DNA of 64,000 nucleotides from contig JAGADM010000092.1 in NCBI GenBank assembly GCA_017613595.1, forward strand, positions 12,626 to 76,625. Direction: 5' to 3'. This DNA is from Lachnospiraceae bacterium (GTDB lineage Bacteria > Bacillota_A > Clostridia > Lachnospirales > Lachnospiraceae). Shown here one piece after another: positions 26,987 to 35,821 of the stretch (positions within the stretch are counted from its first letter, which is position 1; each line of letters begins with the position of its first letter). The position numbers and the translations under genes were made by a program. The notes under the pieces were generated by a model that searched no databases, was not told where the DNA came from, and saw nothing but the letters and a program-made list of their open reading frames with translations.

Positions 26987-28093
26987 ATGTGGACGATTGT
27001 TTTAATCGCGGTTTGTATTCTTATGATCGGCAGCCTGATCTATCTCGGAAGCAGGATGTCGCATTTTCCGCTGCTCGGAAAACTTGCCGATAAGAATGCG
27101 TTCGGACGGTGGGTCGTACGTCTGATTCCGCTCATCGTATTCGCCGGTTTCGCGGTTTTCGATTTCGTGAATTCGGTAATCTTTCTGATTCATCTGACCG
27201 TATTCTGGATTGCGGCGGACCTGCTGTTCCGGCTGTTCACAAAGCGCGGTAAAGAAGAGAAGAAGCCGCGGACGTATGCGGCGGCCTGGATTGCCGTCGG
27301 TGTCTGCGTGATCTATTTCATCATCGGTTATTTCTGCGCGCATCAGGTGTTCCGAAAGGAATACACGATCACGACGGAGAAGGATCTCGGGACGCAGAAA
27401 CTGCGGGTGGCGCTGATCGCGGACTGCCACATCGGAAGCACATTTGACGGCGAAGGCTTCGCCCGGCATCTCGCGGAAATCCAGAAGATGAAGCCGGATG
27501 TCCTTGTGATTGTCGGCGACTATGTGGACGACAGCACGAAGAAGGAGGACATGCTTCGCGCGGGACAGGCACTCGGCGGATTCGAAGCGAAGTACGGCGT
27601 ATTTTACGTGTACGGCAATCACGACAAAGGATACTATAACAGCCGCGGCTTTACCGCGGATGAGCTTGCGGCGAACCTTCGGGAGAACGGCGTGACGATC
27701 CTCGAGGATGCAAATGTCATGCTGAGCGAGGGCGTGTGTCTGATCGGCCGTAAGGACCGCAGTGACCGCAGCCGGAAAGGCATGGCGGAACTGATGGAAG
27801 GCATAGACACGAGCCTTTACACGATTGTACTCGATCATCAGCCGAACGACTATAAATCGGAGGCGGAAGCCGGCCCGGACCTTGTGCTTTCGGGACATAC
27901 GCACGGCGGGCAGATGATACCGATAGGCCTGATCGGACGTATAAGCGGCGCGGACGACCGCTCCTACGGAACCGAGAAGCGCGGCAATACAATGTTTCTC
28001 GTAACGTCCGGAATCTCCTGCTGGGCACTTGATTTTAAGACCGGAACGAAGTCGGAATATGTGATCATTGACCTGGTAGGAAATGTGAAATGA
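26987..28093 (+). CDS. Membrane metallophosphoesterase (YkuE/YaeI-like)
   Basis: 368 residues from ATG 26987 behind AGGAGAG. Four N-terminal transmembrane segments (about residues 1-125) precede a calcineurin-like phosphoesterase domain: ADCHIGS, GDYVDD, GNHDKGYY, and LDHQPND and SGHTHGGQ, which together supply two-metal ligands. The layout matches the YkuE/YaeI-like group acting at the membrane, whose members can hydrolyse UDP-diacylglucosamine or other phosphate esters. Substrate unknown here. A clear terminator follows. Confidence 0.92.
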   Translation: MWTIVLIAVCILMIGSLIYLGSRMSHFPLLGKLADKNAFGRWVVRLIPLIVFAGFAVFDFVNSVIFLIHLTVFWIAADLLFRLFTKRGKEEKKPRTYAAAWIAVGVCVIYFIIGYFCAHQVFRKEYTITTEKDLGTQKLRVALIADCHIGSTFDGEGFARHLAEIQKMKPDVLVIVGDYVDDSTKKEDMLRAGQALGGFEAKYGVFYVYGNHDKGYYNSRGFTADELAANLRENGVTILEDANVMLSEGVCLIGRKDRSDRSRKGMAELMEGIDTSLYTIVLDHQPNDYKSEAEAGPDLVLSGHTHGGQMIPIGLIGRISGADDRSYGTEKRGNTMFLVTSGISCWALDFKTGTKSEYVIIDLVGNVK

Positions 28094-28177
28094 AAACCGC
28101 TGCCGGCTTTATACCGGGAGCTATGATTTTGAGCAGATCACGGCATTGATAAAGCAGAAGACATCCTGCAGATTAGG

Positions 28178-28204
28178 AGAGCCCGCTTAGTGCGGGCTTT
28201 TTTG
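28178..28204 (+). terminator. Intrinsic terminator after phosphoesterase gene
   Basis: AGCCCGC pairs with GCGGGCT around TTAGT, followed by six T. The 270-base gap to the next gene otherwise holds only the regulatory palindromes. Confidence 0.9.
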
Positions 28205-28247
28205 ATGCGGAATAACCGGCCGGCCGATTGACGGGCAAGACAACGGG

Positions 28248-28272
28248 GGTTAAAATATTAACCGGCGGTTAA
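28248..28272. promoter_or_regulatory. Candidate operator upstream of XRE regulator
   Basis: Three half-sites: GGTTAA (28248-28253), TTAACC (28258-28263) and GGTTAA (28267-28272), giving two overlapping inverted repeats. They lie about 90 bases before the XRE gene and could bind its dimeric product. Confidence 0.5.
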
Positions 28273-28363
28273 GATGCATCGGCTGTTCATTATCTGGAAA
28301 TAAAGTACCTGTCGAGTATACTGAAATTGCGATATCGTAATAAACCATGAAAGGATGATACTT

Positions 28364-29254
28364 ATGACAATTCGGATAGGAGACAATATCAAACGTCTGC
28401 GTACACAGAGGAAGGTTACGCAGGAACAGCTCGCGGAGGCGCTCAGCGTGTCTTCGGTAGCCGTGAGCAAATGGGAACGCAGCGAGACAATGCCGGACAT
28501 CGCTCTGCTTCCGAAACTCGCTTACTTTTTTCAGGTTACGATTGATGAACTGATGAGCTACGACGCCTGCGCGGTGGAACTGGAGATTCAGGAGTTTCTG
28601 AATGCGCACGCGAAAGCGGCTGAGGAAGGCCGTTTCGGAGAACTGCTGACGCTTTCGACGGATGCGTATACGCGGTATCCGAATGATTATCGCGTGATGA
28701 GCTGCTACATGTGGGACCTGGCCGGCGGGTATGCGGATAACGACCCTGCAGTGCTTTCGGATCGCGGCGATGAGCTCGGTAGCCTGTGCGGCCGGATACT
28801 GGACGGATGTACTGACGCATTTCTCAGAAGAGACGCGTATGTGATGAAGGGAAAGCTTCTTCACGCCGCAGGAAAGACCGAAGAGGCACTCGCGCTTTAC
28901 CGAAGAGAACTGCCGGACTGGTACCAGACTGCCGGACAGAAGAGCGAGCAGCTGTTTTCGAAGGATACGCCGGAATTTGCGTCGGCGCTTGCAGGGAACA
29001 TTACGGAGCTCGGAAAGTTTCTGTTAAACAAGATTTCGAAAGAAATATGGTTCTGCGGGCCGGAACGAAGCACGGAAGAAAAGACGGAACTGGCAGCAGA
29101 GGTTTGCGAGGCGGTGACGGCATTTCCCGCTCTCGGTGAGGAACAGCGGAAAGCTCTGACGGCATACTTTGCGGGGGACTTTATACTGAAACTTCAGAAC
29201 TTCGGCGGGGATGCCGCGAAGAAATGCCGTGAAAGGATGGAAACTTATCGGTAA
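28364..29254 (+). CDS. XRE family transcriptional regulator
   Basis: 296 residues from ATG 28364; an ATG 9 bases earlier sits too close to the AAAGGA site. The N-terminal helix-turn-helix of the Cro/CI type is clear: 'IGDNIKRLRTQRKVTQEQLAEAL' then 'SVSSVAVSKWERSETMPDIALLPKLA', ending in DELMSYDA. The C-terminal ~230 residues are helical with TPR-like pairs, suggesting a ligand- or peptide-sensing domain. Same architecture as the regulator at 59334. Palindromes upstream suggest autoregulation. Confidence 0.9.
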   Translation: MTIRIGDNIKRLRTQRKVTQEQLAEALSVSSVAVSKWERSETMPDIALLPKLAYFFQVTIDELMSYDACAVELEIQEFLNAHAKAAEEGRFGELLTLSTDAYTRYPNDYRVMSCYMWDLAGGYADNDPAVLSDRGDELGSLCGRILDGCTDAFLRRDAYVMKGKLLHAAGKTEEALALYRRELPDWYQTAGQKSEQLFSKDTPEFASALAGNITELGKFLLNKISKEIWFCGPERSTEEKTELAAEVCEAVTAFPALGEEQRKALTAYFAGDFILKLQNFGGDAAKKCRERMETYR

Positions 29255-29295
29255 ACCATCGGAAAGCACATCGCGATGATTGCGGAGATTGCACA

Positions 29296-29323
29296 TTGCC
29301 TTTTTCGTATGGTCTGCTATACT
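29296..29323 (+). promoter_or_regulatory. Promoter of the DUF2809-Nudix gene
   Basis: TTGCCT, 16 bases, TATACT with an extended TG. Confidence 0.65.
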
Positions 29324-29367
29324 GGGATCAGAACAATTCGGGGTTTCCGGATTGACGCGGAGGGGAA

Positions 29368-30183
29368 ATGAAGAAACAGACGAAGCGGTTATGGTATCTG
29401 TGTGCCGCTGTACTGATCATTGCAGCGGAAGTAATCATCGCGAAATATGTGCATGATGATTTCGTCCGCCCGTATCTGGGCGACGTTCTTGTTGTGATAG
29501 CCGTTTATACTGTTGTACGGACGGTGCATCCGGAAGGGTGGCCGCTGCTGCCGGCGGGTGTATTCGCATTTGCCGTAACGGTCGAAGTTCTGCAGTATTT
29601 CCGCATAACGGAGGTGCTCGGCGTCTCGGATAACCGGTTTCTCAGAATTTTAATCGGCGGTACCTTTGATTGGAAGGATATCCTCTGTTACGCGGCAGGA
29701 TGTATGCTGCTTGCGGTATGGGAAATGATACGCGCGAAGAAAATGGGATTAAGGAATATTGAGAAGGAAACACAACCGATGAAACATATTGAAGTAGTGG
29801 CAGCAGTGATCCGCCACGGAGACAGGATTTTCGCGACGCAGCGCGGGTACGGAGACTTCAAGGACCGCTGGGAATTTCCGGGCGGAAAGATGGAGCCCGG
29901 CGAATCAAAGGAAGCGGCGCTTGTGCGCGAGATCAGAGAAGAACTGGACACGGATATTACCGTTGAAGGTCTCATTAAGACGGTCGATACGGATTATCCG
30001 GCGTTTCACATTACGATGCACGTATTTTGGTGTTCCGTTGTCAGCGGAGAACTGAAGCTTTTAGAGCATGAGGCAGCCCGCTGGCTTGACATCAATGAGA
30101 ATCTGCCGAAGGCGGTCGACTGGCTGCCGGCGGACCTGGAGGTTGTGGAGGAACTGCTGAAACAGGCAGGGGTACAGGCGTAA
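29368..30183 (+). CDS. DUF2809 membrane domain-Nudix (MutT-like) fusion
   Basis: 271 residues. The N-terminal ~125 residues form four transmembrane segments of the DUF2809 type ('GDVLVVIAVYTVVRT', 'VEVLQYF', 'FDWKDILCYAAGC'). Residues ~132-271 are a Nudix hydrolase with the complete box: GGKMEPGESKEAALVREIREELD, extended by the MutT-like start 'IEVVAAVIRHGDRIFATQRG' and 'RWEFPGGK'. MutT enzymes remove 8-oxo-dGTP or related nucleotides. An in-frame ATG opens the Nudix part, so separate translation is possible, but no strong ribosome site is evident there. Confidence 0.88.
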   Translation: MKKQTKRLWYLCAAVLIIAAEVIIAKYVHDDFVRPYLGDVLVVIAVYTVVRTVHPEGWPLLPAGVFAFAVTVEVLQYFRITEVLGVSDNRFLRILIGGTFDWKDILCYAAGCMLLAVWEMIRAKKMGLRNIEKETQPMKHIEVVAAVIRHGDRIFATQRGYGDFKDRWEFPGGKMEPGESKEAALVREIREELDTDITVEGLIKTVDTDYPAFHITMHVFWCSVVSGELKLLEHEAARWLDINENLPKAVDWLPADLEVVEELLKQAGVQA

Positions 30184-30198
30184 CAAAGGAGGTAACCG

Positions 30199-31221
30199 AT
30201 GAAGACAATCCGCCTTGGAAAGACGGGAATTGAGAGTCCGCAGAATGCTTTCGGAGCGTTGCCGATCCAGCGTGTACCAATGGAGGAGGCTGTCCGCATC
30301 CTTCGTGCCGCGTATGACGGCGGAATGGTGTTCTTTGATACGGCAAGAGCGTATTCGGACAGTGAAGAGAAATTAGGCGCCGCATTTGACGGTATGCGGG
30401 ATAAGGTGTTTATCTCCTCGAAGACGATGGCGACAACTCCGGAGAAGTTCTGGGAGGACCTTGAAACGACACTTCAAAAGCTCCGCACCGACTATGTCGA
30501 TATCTATCAGTTTCATTGCGTAAAGCAGTGCTATAAGCCCGGCGACGGGACCGGCATGTATGAGGCAATGGTAAAGGCAAAGGAGCAGGGCAAGATCCGT
30601 CACATCGGCATTACCGCCCACAAGATCGGCGTGGCTGAAGAGATTGTCGCAAGCGGACTTTATGAGACACTGCAGTTCCCGTTCTCCTATCTTGCGAGCG
30701 ACCGCGACGTGGCGCTCGTAAAGTCGTGCGAAGCGGCCGGAATGGGTTATATCGCGATGAAAGGGCTTTCCGGCGGACTTCTCAATAACGCGGAAGCCTG
30801 TATGGGATTCATGTCGCAGTACGAGGTGCTTCCGATCTGGGGCATTCAGCGGATGGAGGAACTTGCGCAGTGGCTTAGCTTCTTTACGAAGGATGTCACC
30901 TATACTGATGAACTCCGTGCGTTTGTGGAGCGCGACCGGAAGGAACTGATGGGAGAGTTCTGCCGCGGCTGCGGATACTGCTCGCCGTGTACGGTCGGCA
31001 TCGTTATCAACCAGTGCGCGCGTATGTCGCAGATGATCCGCCGCGCGCCGTCGCAGGCTTGGCTTACCGATTACTGGAAGACCGAAATGGCACGGATCGA
31101 CCAATGCATTGACTGCGGCATGTGCAAGACGCGATGCCCGTATGAACTGGACATCCCGACGCTTTTACGGAAAAACCTGGCGGATTACCGCGAGATTCTT
31201 GCCGGGCGAGTAAAGGTTTAG
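30199..31221 (+). CDS. Aldo/keto reductase with C-terminal 4Fe-4S domain
   Basis: 340 residues. The reductase barrel occupies about residues 1-250 ('RLGKTGIESPQNAFGALPIQR', 'FFDTARAYSDSEEKLG', 'DIYQFHC', 'IRHIGITAHK'). The C-terminal ~90 residues have CRGCGYCSPC and CIDCGMCKTRCPYELDIP, which form a ferredoxin-type iron-sulfur module. Such proteins are common in anaerobic Clostridia and probably use ferredoxin or flavin electrons rather than NADPH alone. AAAGGAGGTAACC precedes the ATG, 15 bases after the Nudix gene, so the two may be co-transcribed. Confidence 0.92.
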   Translation: MKTIRLGKTGIESPQNAFGALPIQRVPMEEAVRILRAAYDGGMVFFDTARAYSDSEEKLGAAFDGMRDKVFISSKTMATTPEKFWEDLETTLQKLRTDYVDIYQFHCVKQCYKPGDGTGMYEAMVKAKEQGKIRHIGITAHKIGVAEEIVASGLYETLQFPFSYLASDRDVALVKSCEAAGMGYIAMKGLSGGLLNNAEACMGFMSQYEVLPIWGIQRMEELAQWLSFFTKDVTYTDELRAFVERDRKELMGEFCRGCGYCSPCTVGIVINQCARMSQMIRRAPSQAWLTDYWKTEMARIDQCIDCGMCKTRCPYELDIPTLLRKNLADYREILAGRVKV

Positions 31222-31235
31222 AAGAGGAAAATGCT

Positions 31236-31511
31236 ATGAAGGTAATTACAAGACAGATGACACGAGGGCATATCATCCTGATCCTTTCCGACGGCAGGTA
31301 CCTCTATATCTCCGGGGAAATGGTCATGGACGGAACCTTTTACGCCTGTTACGGCGGAGACTGGTACTGGATCCGGGAACCGAAGAAGCAGATCATCCTG
31401 CTTGATGATAAGGATATCATTGCTCCGCTCACGAATTCGGAAAAGGAAAGCATGCTCCCTGTGATAAAGGAGTACAGTGACAGTGAGCGGTATAAGATTA
31501 TCGTGGATTAG
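31236..31511 (+). CDS. Small beta-rich protein, resembles Imm74 immunity family
   Basis: 91 residues. The layout 'ITRQMTRGHIILIL..GRYLYISGEMVMDG.FYA' followed by a Trp-containing strand and an acidic helical end resembles immunity protein family 74, from memory only. No partner toxin gene is next to it: neighbours are a reductase and a radical SAM gene on the same strand, 14 bases upstream and 9 bases downstream. An orphan immunity gene or an unrelated small protein are both possible. Confidence 0.6.
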   Translation: MKVITRQMTRGHIILILSDGRYLYISGEMVMDGTFYACYGGDWYWIREPKKQIILLDDKDIIAPLTNSEKESMLPVIKEYSDSERYKIIVD

Positions 31512-31520
31512 AGGGGCGGA

Positions 31521-32396
31521 ATGGAGACATTGAACGACTATCTTCGAAGGACATTCGGAGAGAAAGTATATAAGTTATCGCTGAGCAGCGGCTGTACGTG
31601 TCCGAATCGGGACGGAACCATCGGAACAGGCGGCTGCTCGTTCTGTTCTGAGGGCGGATCGGGAGAGTTCGCGGCTGCCCCGGCCCCGATTGCAAAGCAG
31701 ATTTCCGAAGCGAAGAAACGCATCGCCGCAAAGACCGATGCGAAGAAGTTCATTGCGTATTTTCAGGCATATACGAATACCTACGGCGATGTTCGGCGGC
31801 TGGAAGCACTGTACCGGGAAGCAATCGAAAATCCGGAGATTGTTGCGCTTTCGCTCGGAACCCGTCCGGACTGCATCGGGGACGATGTCCTTGCGATGCT
31901 GAAACGGCTCAACGAGATGAAACCGGTATGGGTGGAACTCGGTCTTCAGACCGTACATGAAAAGACGGCGGAGCGCGTGAACCGCGGTTATAAGCTGCCG
32001 GTATTTGAAGACACCTACCGCAGGCTCAAGGAAGCCGGACTGACGGTGATCGTGCATGTCATATTCAACCTTCCCGGCGAGACGCGGGAGGATATGCTCG
32101 ATACGGTTCGTTACCTTGCGAATCTTACACCGCATTTAGACGGGATTAAGCTGCAGATGCTGCAGGTCCTTTCCGGGACGAGGCTTGCGGACGAATACGC
32201 CGCGGAGCCGTTCCCGCTGATGAATCTTACGGAGTATGCCGCGCTTTTAAAGGATGCGGCGGCACTCCTTCCGAAGGAGACCGTAATCCACCGGCTGACC
32301 GGCGACGGACCGCGGAAACTTTTGATCGCGCCGCTCTGGTGTCTTGATAAAAAACACGTGATGAATACGATCCGTAAGACGCTCGGCATTTCCTGA
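31521..32396 (+). CDS. Radical SAM protein, TIGR01212/YhcC family
   Basis: 291 residues. The SAM-cluster motif is the family-specific form 'CTCPNRDGTIGTGGCSFC' near residue 25, rather than CxxxCxxC. GSGEF, 'KKFIAYFQAYTNTYG' and 'VWVELGLQTVHEKTAERVNRGY' follow, and 'HVIFNLPGETREDML' is the usual middle motif. Members are close to Elp3/MiaB-like enzymes and YhcC has been linked to nucleotide or tRNA modification, but the reaction is not established. Convergent with the next gene. Confidence 0.93.
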   Translation: METLNDYLRRTFGEKVYKLSLSSGCTCPNRDGTIGTGGCSFCSEGGSGEFAAAPAPIAKQISEAKKRIAAKTDAKKFIAYFQAYTNTYGDVRRLEALYREAIENPEIVALSLGTRPDCIGDDVLAMLKRLNEMKPVWVELGLQTVHEKTAERVNRGYKLPVFEDTYRRLKEAGLTVIVHVIFNLPGETREDMLDTVRYLANLTPHLDGIKLQMLQVLSGTRLADEYAAEPFPLMNLTEYAALLKDAAALLPKETVIHRLTGDGPRKLLIAPLWCLDKKHVMNTIRKTLGIS

Positions 32397-32399
32397 AAA

Positions 32400-32437
32400 G
32401 AAGAAATCCGCACGGCACACGGCCGATGCGGATTCCG
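32400..32437 (-). terminator. Hairpin terminator, mainly for the minus strand
   Basis: AATCCGCA and TGCGGATT form the stem, with an inner GGCC-type pairing. On the minus strand the hairpin is followed by TTCTTCTTTT, giving a terminator for the PlsC-like gene. Confidence 0.65.
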
Positions 32438-32450
32438 TATTGCAAATGTA

Positions 32451-33755
32451 TTACGCAAGCCCCGGTTTGCAAGAGCGTCCTTCCTGTCTCCGGTAGTAAT
32501 AATAGATTTCCTCTGTGGCAAGAGCCATCTTCGTTACGGCCCAGTCGCGCCCGTGCGGATAAGTGTACCACGTGTCCGTGAGCGTATTCAGATCGACGCA
32601 GTCGCCGTATTTTCCCAGATATTCATACTCAATATGAACCGAATACTGTGTCTTCGCGGGAATCTCCATGGAAAAGGGATTCCCTTCGTCGTCGGTTCCG
32701 TTCACATGGAATCCGGTCATATCATGAACCATCGTTCCGTTTCCGAGCCTTACGAACCGGTCGGCGTTCGGGAGCGAATCCACATGAACTTCCAGTTCTC
32801 CGGTTGAATAGGTGCCGGCTTCCACCTCGGCGCGCACATTTGCCCGCTCCCATTCATACCAGTCCGGGATGTGGGAAAATGTGACCGCGGACGGATACTC
32901 CGCCGCACTCGGTTTCGCAGTGTCGTTAAGCGACAGTTCGCTTAAAGGACTCATCGTCCAGCGGCTTCCGCATGCTTCGCAGAACAGCTCCGTTCCCTTA
33001 CTGTTCATACGGAATTCCGTGCGGCACACGGGACACTGGTACAGAATCTTGTGAAGTCCTTCCGCACGGCCTTTGTAGCCGGTCTTTATGCCGCGTTCCT
33101 TCTGCCAGGCAAAATCGTCATATTGAAACATCTCCACGATCTTCCGGTTCACTTCGTCCACCGACGCGGACGCAAGTTCCCCGGGCGTAAAGATGCAGGT
33201 CATCTCTGCTTCCGTAGGCTTCACCTTACGGTCGTGCAGATTCCAGAACGGCGAATTCACATGATGCCCGTGACAGATCATCGTCACAACGGGAACCTTC
33301 AGCAGTTTGCAGAGCTTTCCGAGAGACTCGGGAAGGACCGCTGTCGTTCCGCATAAGGAATAGCGCGCTTCAGGGTAGATCACGGCGATGTCGCCGTTTT
33401 GGATGACGCGCCGCAGCTGCTTTACGAGAACGATATCGTTCGTAAACTTCCGTTTGCAGATGCAGCCGACATTCCGAAGCAGCTTCTCGCGGCCGATGAA
33501 GCCGTCAATCGCCACGACATAGTTGGCTCTTTTCGGAAAGATGGCTTTGGTCGCAACCTTGAAATCAAGAAACGCGTTATGGTTGCACAGAAGAACGTAC
33601 GGCGGCTTAAGGCCTTCCGTGCGGACCTTTGTGATCTTCGCATGGTGCTTCCATACGTCAGGAAGACTCAGCATAATGGTTAACGGCCGCAGATACCATT
33701 TCGTGCGGACCGGCGGCTTTCCCATATCGAACCGGGTAAAATTCTTACAATCCAT
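32451..33755 (-). CDS. PlsC-like acyltransferase with zinc-ribbon insert
   Basis: 434 residues from ATG 33755, with GGGAG upstream; an earlier start at 33788 is less likely. The acyltransferase motifs are NHNAFLD (HX4D) and IYPEARYS in place of the usual FPEGTRS. After about residue 265 there is a CPVCRTEF..CEACGS stretch, a four-Cys zinc ribbon. The C-terminal ~150 residues are beta-rich and unassigned. Lysophosphatidic-acid-type acyl transfer is plausible, but the zinc ribbon and C-terminal domain are not standard in PlsC. A clear promoter precedes it. Confidence 0.82.
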   Translation of the reverse strand: MDCKNFTRFDMGKPPVRTKWYLRPLTIMLSLPDVWKHHAKITKVRTEGLKPPYVLLCNHNAFLDFKVATKAIFPKRANYVVAIDGFIGREKLLRNVGCICKRKFTNDIVLVKQLRRVIQNGDIAVIYPEARYSLCGTTAVLPESLGKLCKLLKVPVVTMICHGHHVNSPFWNLHDRKVKPTEAEMTCIFTPGELASASVDEVNRKIVEMFQYDDFAWQKERGIKTGYKGRAEGLHKILYQCPVCRTEFRMNSKGTELFCEACGSRWTMSPLSELSLNDTAKPSAAEYPSAVTFSHIPDWYEWERANVRAEVEAGTYSTGELEVHVDSLPNADRFVRLGNGTMVHDMTGFHVNGTDDEGNPFSMEIPAKTQYSVHIEYEYLGKYGDCVDLNTLTDTWYTYPHGRDWAVTKMALATEEIYYYYRRQEGRSCKPGLA

Positions 33756-33787
33756 AAAGGGTACTCCCTTCCCTTTGATTCTTATCA

Positions 33788-33816
33788 ATCATACCATATT
33801 TGACGGAAGCCGACAA
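33788..33816 (-). promoter_or_regulatory. Promoter of the PlsC-like gene
   Basis: On the minus strand TTGTCG, 17 bases, TATGAT, about 40 bases before the start codon. Confidence 0.7.
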
Positions 33817-33870
33817 TAGCGGAGCATAGAACGGACCGGCGCATCCGCATAGGTTGTTTCAGGCCTCGGC

Positions 33871-33899
33871 TTGAGAGTTGCGGATGATTATGATAAAAT
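33871..33899 (+). promoter_or_regulatory. Promoter of the 33941 gene
   Basis: TTGAGA, 17 bases, TAAAAT with an extended TG. A leading ATG at 33878 falls inside the promoter, which supports the later start. Confidence 0.7.
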
Positions 33900-33940
33900 C
33901 AAAGAATAAGGCGGGAGATCATGCGGCAAAGGAGACTCAG

Positions 33941-35206
33941 ATGAAGAAGAAAATCACCAGGATTATTTCAACAACCGCGATAACGGCCGGTGTTATTACA
34001 GGCATCGTATATTTCGTATGGCTTCTGTTCTGCCCGAACGATATGACGCTCGGCGGAAACGTACGGATCTTTATGAGCAAAGCACTTCGAAACGGAATCC
34101 GGTTTGAATATCTTTTCGTACTGATCGGAATTCTTTTGATCTATCTGCTGCCGCTTCTTATACTGCTCAGAGATTCGAATAACAACGGTATCGACGGAAT
34201 CGGAGAAGCGCTGGCATTTGTGATCCTGATCCGACTGTTCCGGGCGGTGGTTGCATTTGTCCTTCTTTTTGTTAATCCGATCCGCATTTTGATCAAATAT
34301 CACAGTGCGTACGGAGAGGCAGTTCCGAAGGTATGGGGAATACTCAGCATCATCGTGACGCTTCTGCCCGTGTTCGCGGCGCTCCTCGTAATCTTCGAGG
34401 TGCAGATTGACAACTGGTTTTTCAACCGCAAATACTGCACCGCTCCCGGCGGTTACCGGAAGGATGAGGCGGACTACGTTAAGCCGTCGGTTTTCTTCTG
34501 GGAACTGGGCGACCGCGGACTGCTGGCGGGAGAGAAGTATTATCCGCTTATCGAAAAACTGAACGGCAAATATGCCCCGCAGTCGGTGCTTAATTCGAAG
34601 GCATATTATCCCCTGTCGAGAATGTCGGCACTCCGTAAAAGCACATATTACGATAAAATGGAGTCGTGTGAGGCAATCCTTCCGGATTCCGAGGTAACGG
34701 CGCCGGTTTACATATATCACGCGATTCTCGCAATCCCCGAAGAGGGCGGCATGCTGCAGTATATTCCGGCAGCCCGTTTTCAGGAGCAGGGATATATCAA
34801 AGGCAATTTCGCACCGCTCTTTCAGGACTTTTATCTGGAGTGCAAGATTATCTTTGCGGACGGCGATCTGTATGCGGTTATCGGTTCCGAAGAGAGTTTT
34901 GATATCAGAAAGAGTTTTGATGAGAAAAAGATCGATATGGATGACAGGCCGTATCAGATCATCCTTACCGAAAAGGATACGATTACGACCTATGCCGAAG
35001 AGCAGTACTGTCCGAACGGATCAATCCGGATCGCATACGGGGATTTTGAGATGCTTCCGAATACGGAGAAGCCCTTCTGCGGAAGAGCGTATCCGTTACG
35101 AAAGGTGGAAAGAATTGACGCCGATACGATCAACCGTATTGCGGCGGAAATGCAGAACGGTATCCTGAAGGATGCTGTCGAATACCATTTAAGAATACGT
35201 TCGTAG
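33941..35206 (+). CDS. Unknown polytopic membrane protein
   Basis: 421 residues from ATG 33941, chosen because AAAGGAG lies 6 bases before it and a promoter overlaps earlier in-frame ATGs. Four transmembrane segments (about residues 7-27, 50-70, 78-105, 135-160) are followed by a soluble ~260-residue domain rich in Tyr, Asp and Glu, with 'PVYIYHAILAIPEEGG' and 'YGDFEMLPNTEKPF'. No family is recognised. Its 3' end overlaps the convergent ANTAR gene by 18 bases. Confidence 0.75.
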   Translation: MKKKITRIISTTAITAGVITGIVYFVWLLFCPNDMTLGGNVRIFMSKALRNGIRFEYLFVLIGILLIYLLPLLILLRDSNNNGIDGIGEALAFVILIRLFRAVVAFVLLFVNPIRILIKYHSAYGEAVPKVWGILSIIVTLLPVFAALLVIFEVQIDNWFFNRKYCTAPGGYRKDEADYVKPSVFFWELGDRGLLAGEKYYPLIEKLNGKYAPQSVLNSKAYYPLSRMSALRKSTYYDKMESCEAILPDSEVTAPVYIYHAILAIPEEGGMLQYIPAARFQEQGYIKGNFAPLFQDFYLECKIIFADGDLYAVIGSEESFDIRKSFDEKKIDMDDRPYQIILTEKDTITTYAEEQYCPNGSIRIAYGDFEMLPNTEKPFCGRAYPLRKVERIDADTINRIAAEMQNGILKDAVEYHLRIRS

Positions 35207-35770
35207 GATTTCCTCGGCGACTTCGCGCTTCGATACACAGCGGTCCATAGCCTGTTTTTCGATATAGCGGTGAGCCTGCGGCTCGTCCATGTTAAGCGAG
35301 GCGATGAGCTGCCATTTGGCGCGGTTTACGAGACGGATTTCTTCCATTTTGGCTTCCACGGATAGAGTGGTCTTTTCAAGCTTGCGGAGACGTTCGCGGG
35401 CGCTGGACATCCACTCAAGCGCAATGGTCAGAACCGTCTGCGAGGTGGGCTTTGCAAGGGTAAATACGCCGTGCGCGCCGACTTTATCGAGAATGTCCGC
35501 ATGGTGCTCCGAAGGAACGAGAAGCAGCACGACGGTACCGCCGGCTGCGGCATCGATGGCGAAACGGGTGCCTACCTCGTCGGAGAGCGGCGCGTTGATA
35601 ATGATATGGTCAAAGTGCTGCTCGCTTAACAGTCTTCGCGCTGCGCTGATGTTCGGGACAGAGATTACCGGGGAGTAGCGCACGTCCGGCATCAGCTGCG
35701 AAAGCGCAGTATTCACGGGCGATTTCGCGGATACGATCAAAACGCTGTAGACACGTTCTTTGAGGGTCAT
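35189..35770 (-). CDS. ANTAR-domain response regulator (NasT/NitR-like)
   Basis: 193 residues from ATG 35770, with AAAGGAG 6 bases upstream. Residues 1-~120 resemble a receiver domain ('YSVLIVSAKSPVNTALSQLM', 'HIIINAPLSDEVG', 'VVLLLVPSEHHADI'), but the usual phospho-acceptor Asp region reads NAPLSD, so phosphorylation is doubtful. Residues ~130-190 form an ANTAR RNA-binding domain ('AKMEEIRLVNRAKWQLIASLNMDEPQAHRYIEKQAMDRCVSKREVAEEIL'). ANTAR proteins prevent termination in leader RNAs; Clostridia NitR is linked to glutamine synthetase. Last gene of the glutamate synthase/glnA operon, so it may act on this operon's leader. Confidence 0.92.
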   Translation of the reverse strand: MTLKERVYSVLIVSAKSPVNTALSQLMPDVRYSPVISVPNISAARRLLSEQHFDHIIINAPLSDEVGTRFAIDAAAGGTVVLLLVPSEHHADILDKVGAHGVFTLAKPTSQTVLTIALEWMSSARERLRKLEKTTLSVEAKMEEIRLVNRAKWQLIASLNMDEPQAHRYIEKQAMDRCVSKREVAEEILRTYS

Positions 35771-35821
35771 GCGCACTCCTTTCTCTGGGACGGCGTGCCG
35801 TCCGGGTATTGTTATCGGTAC

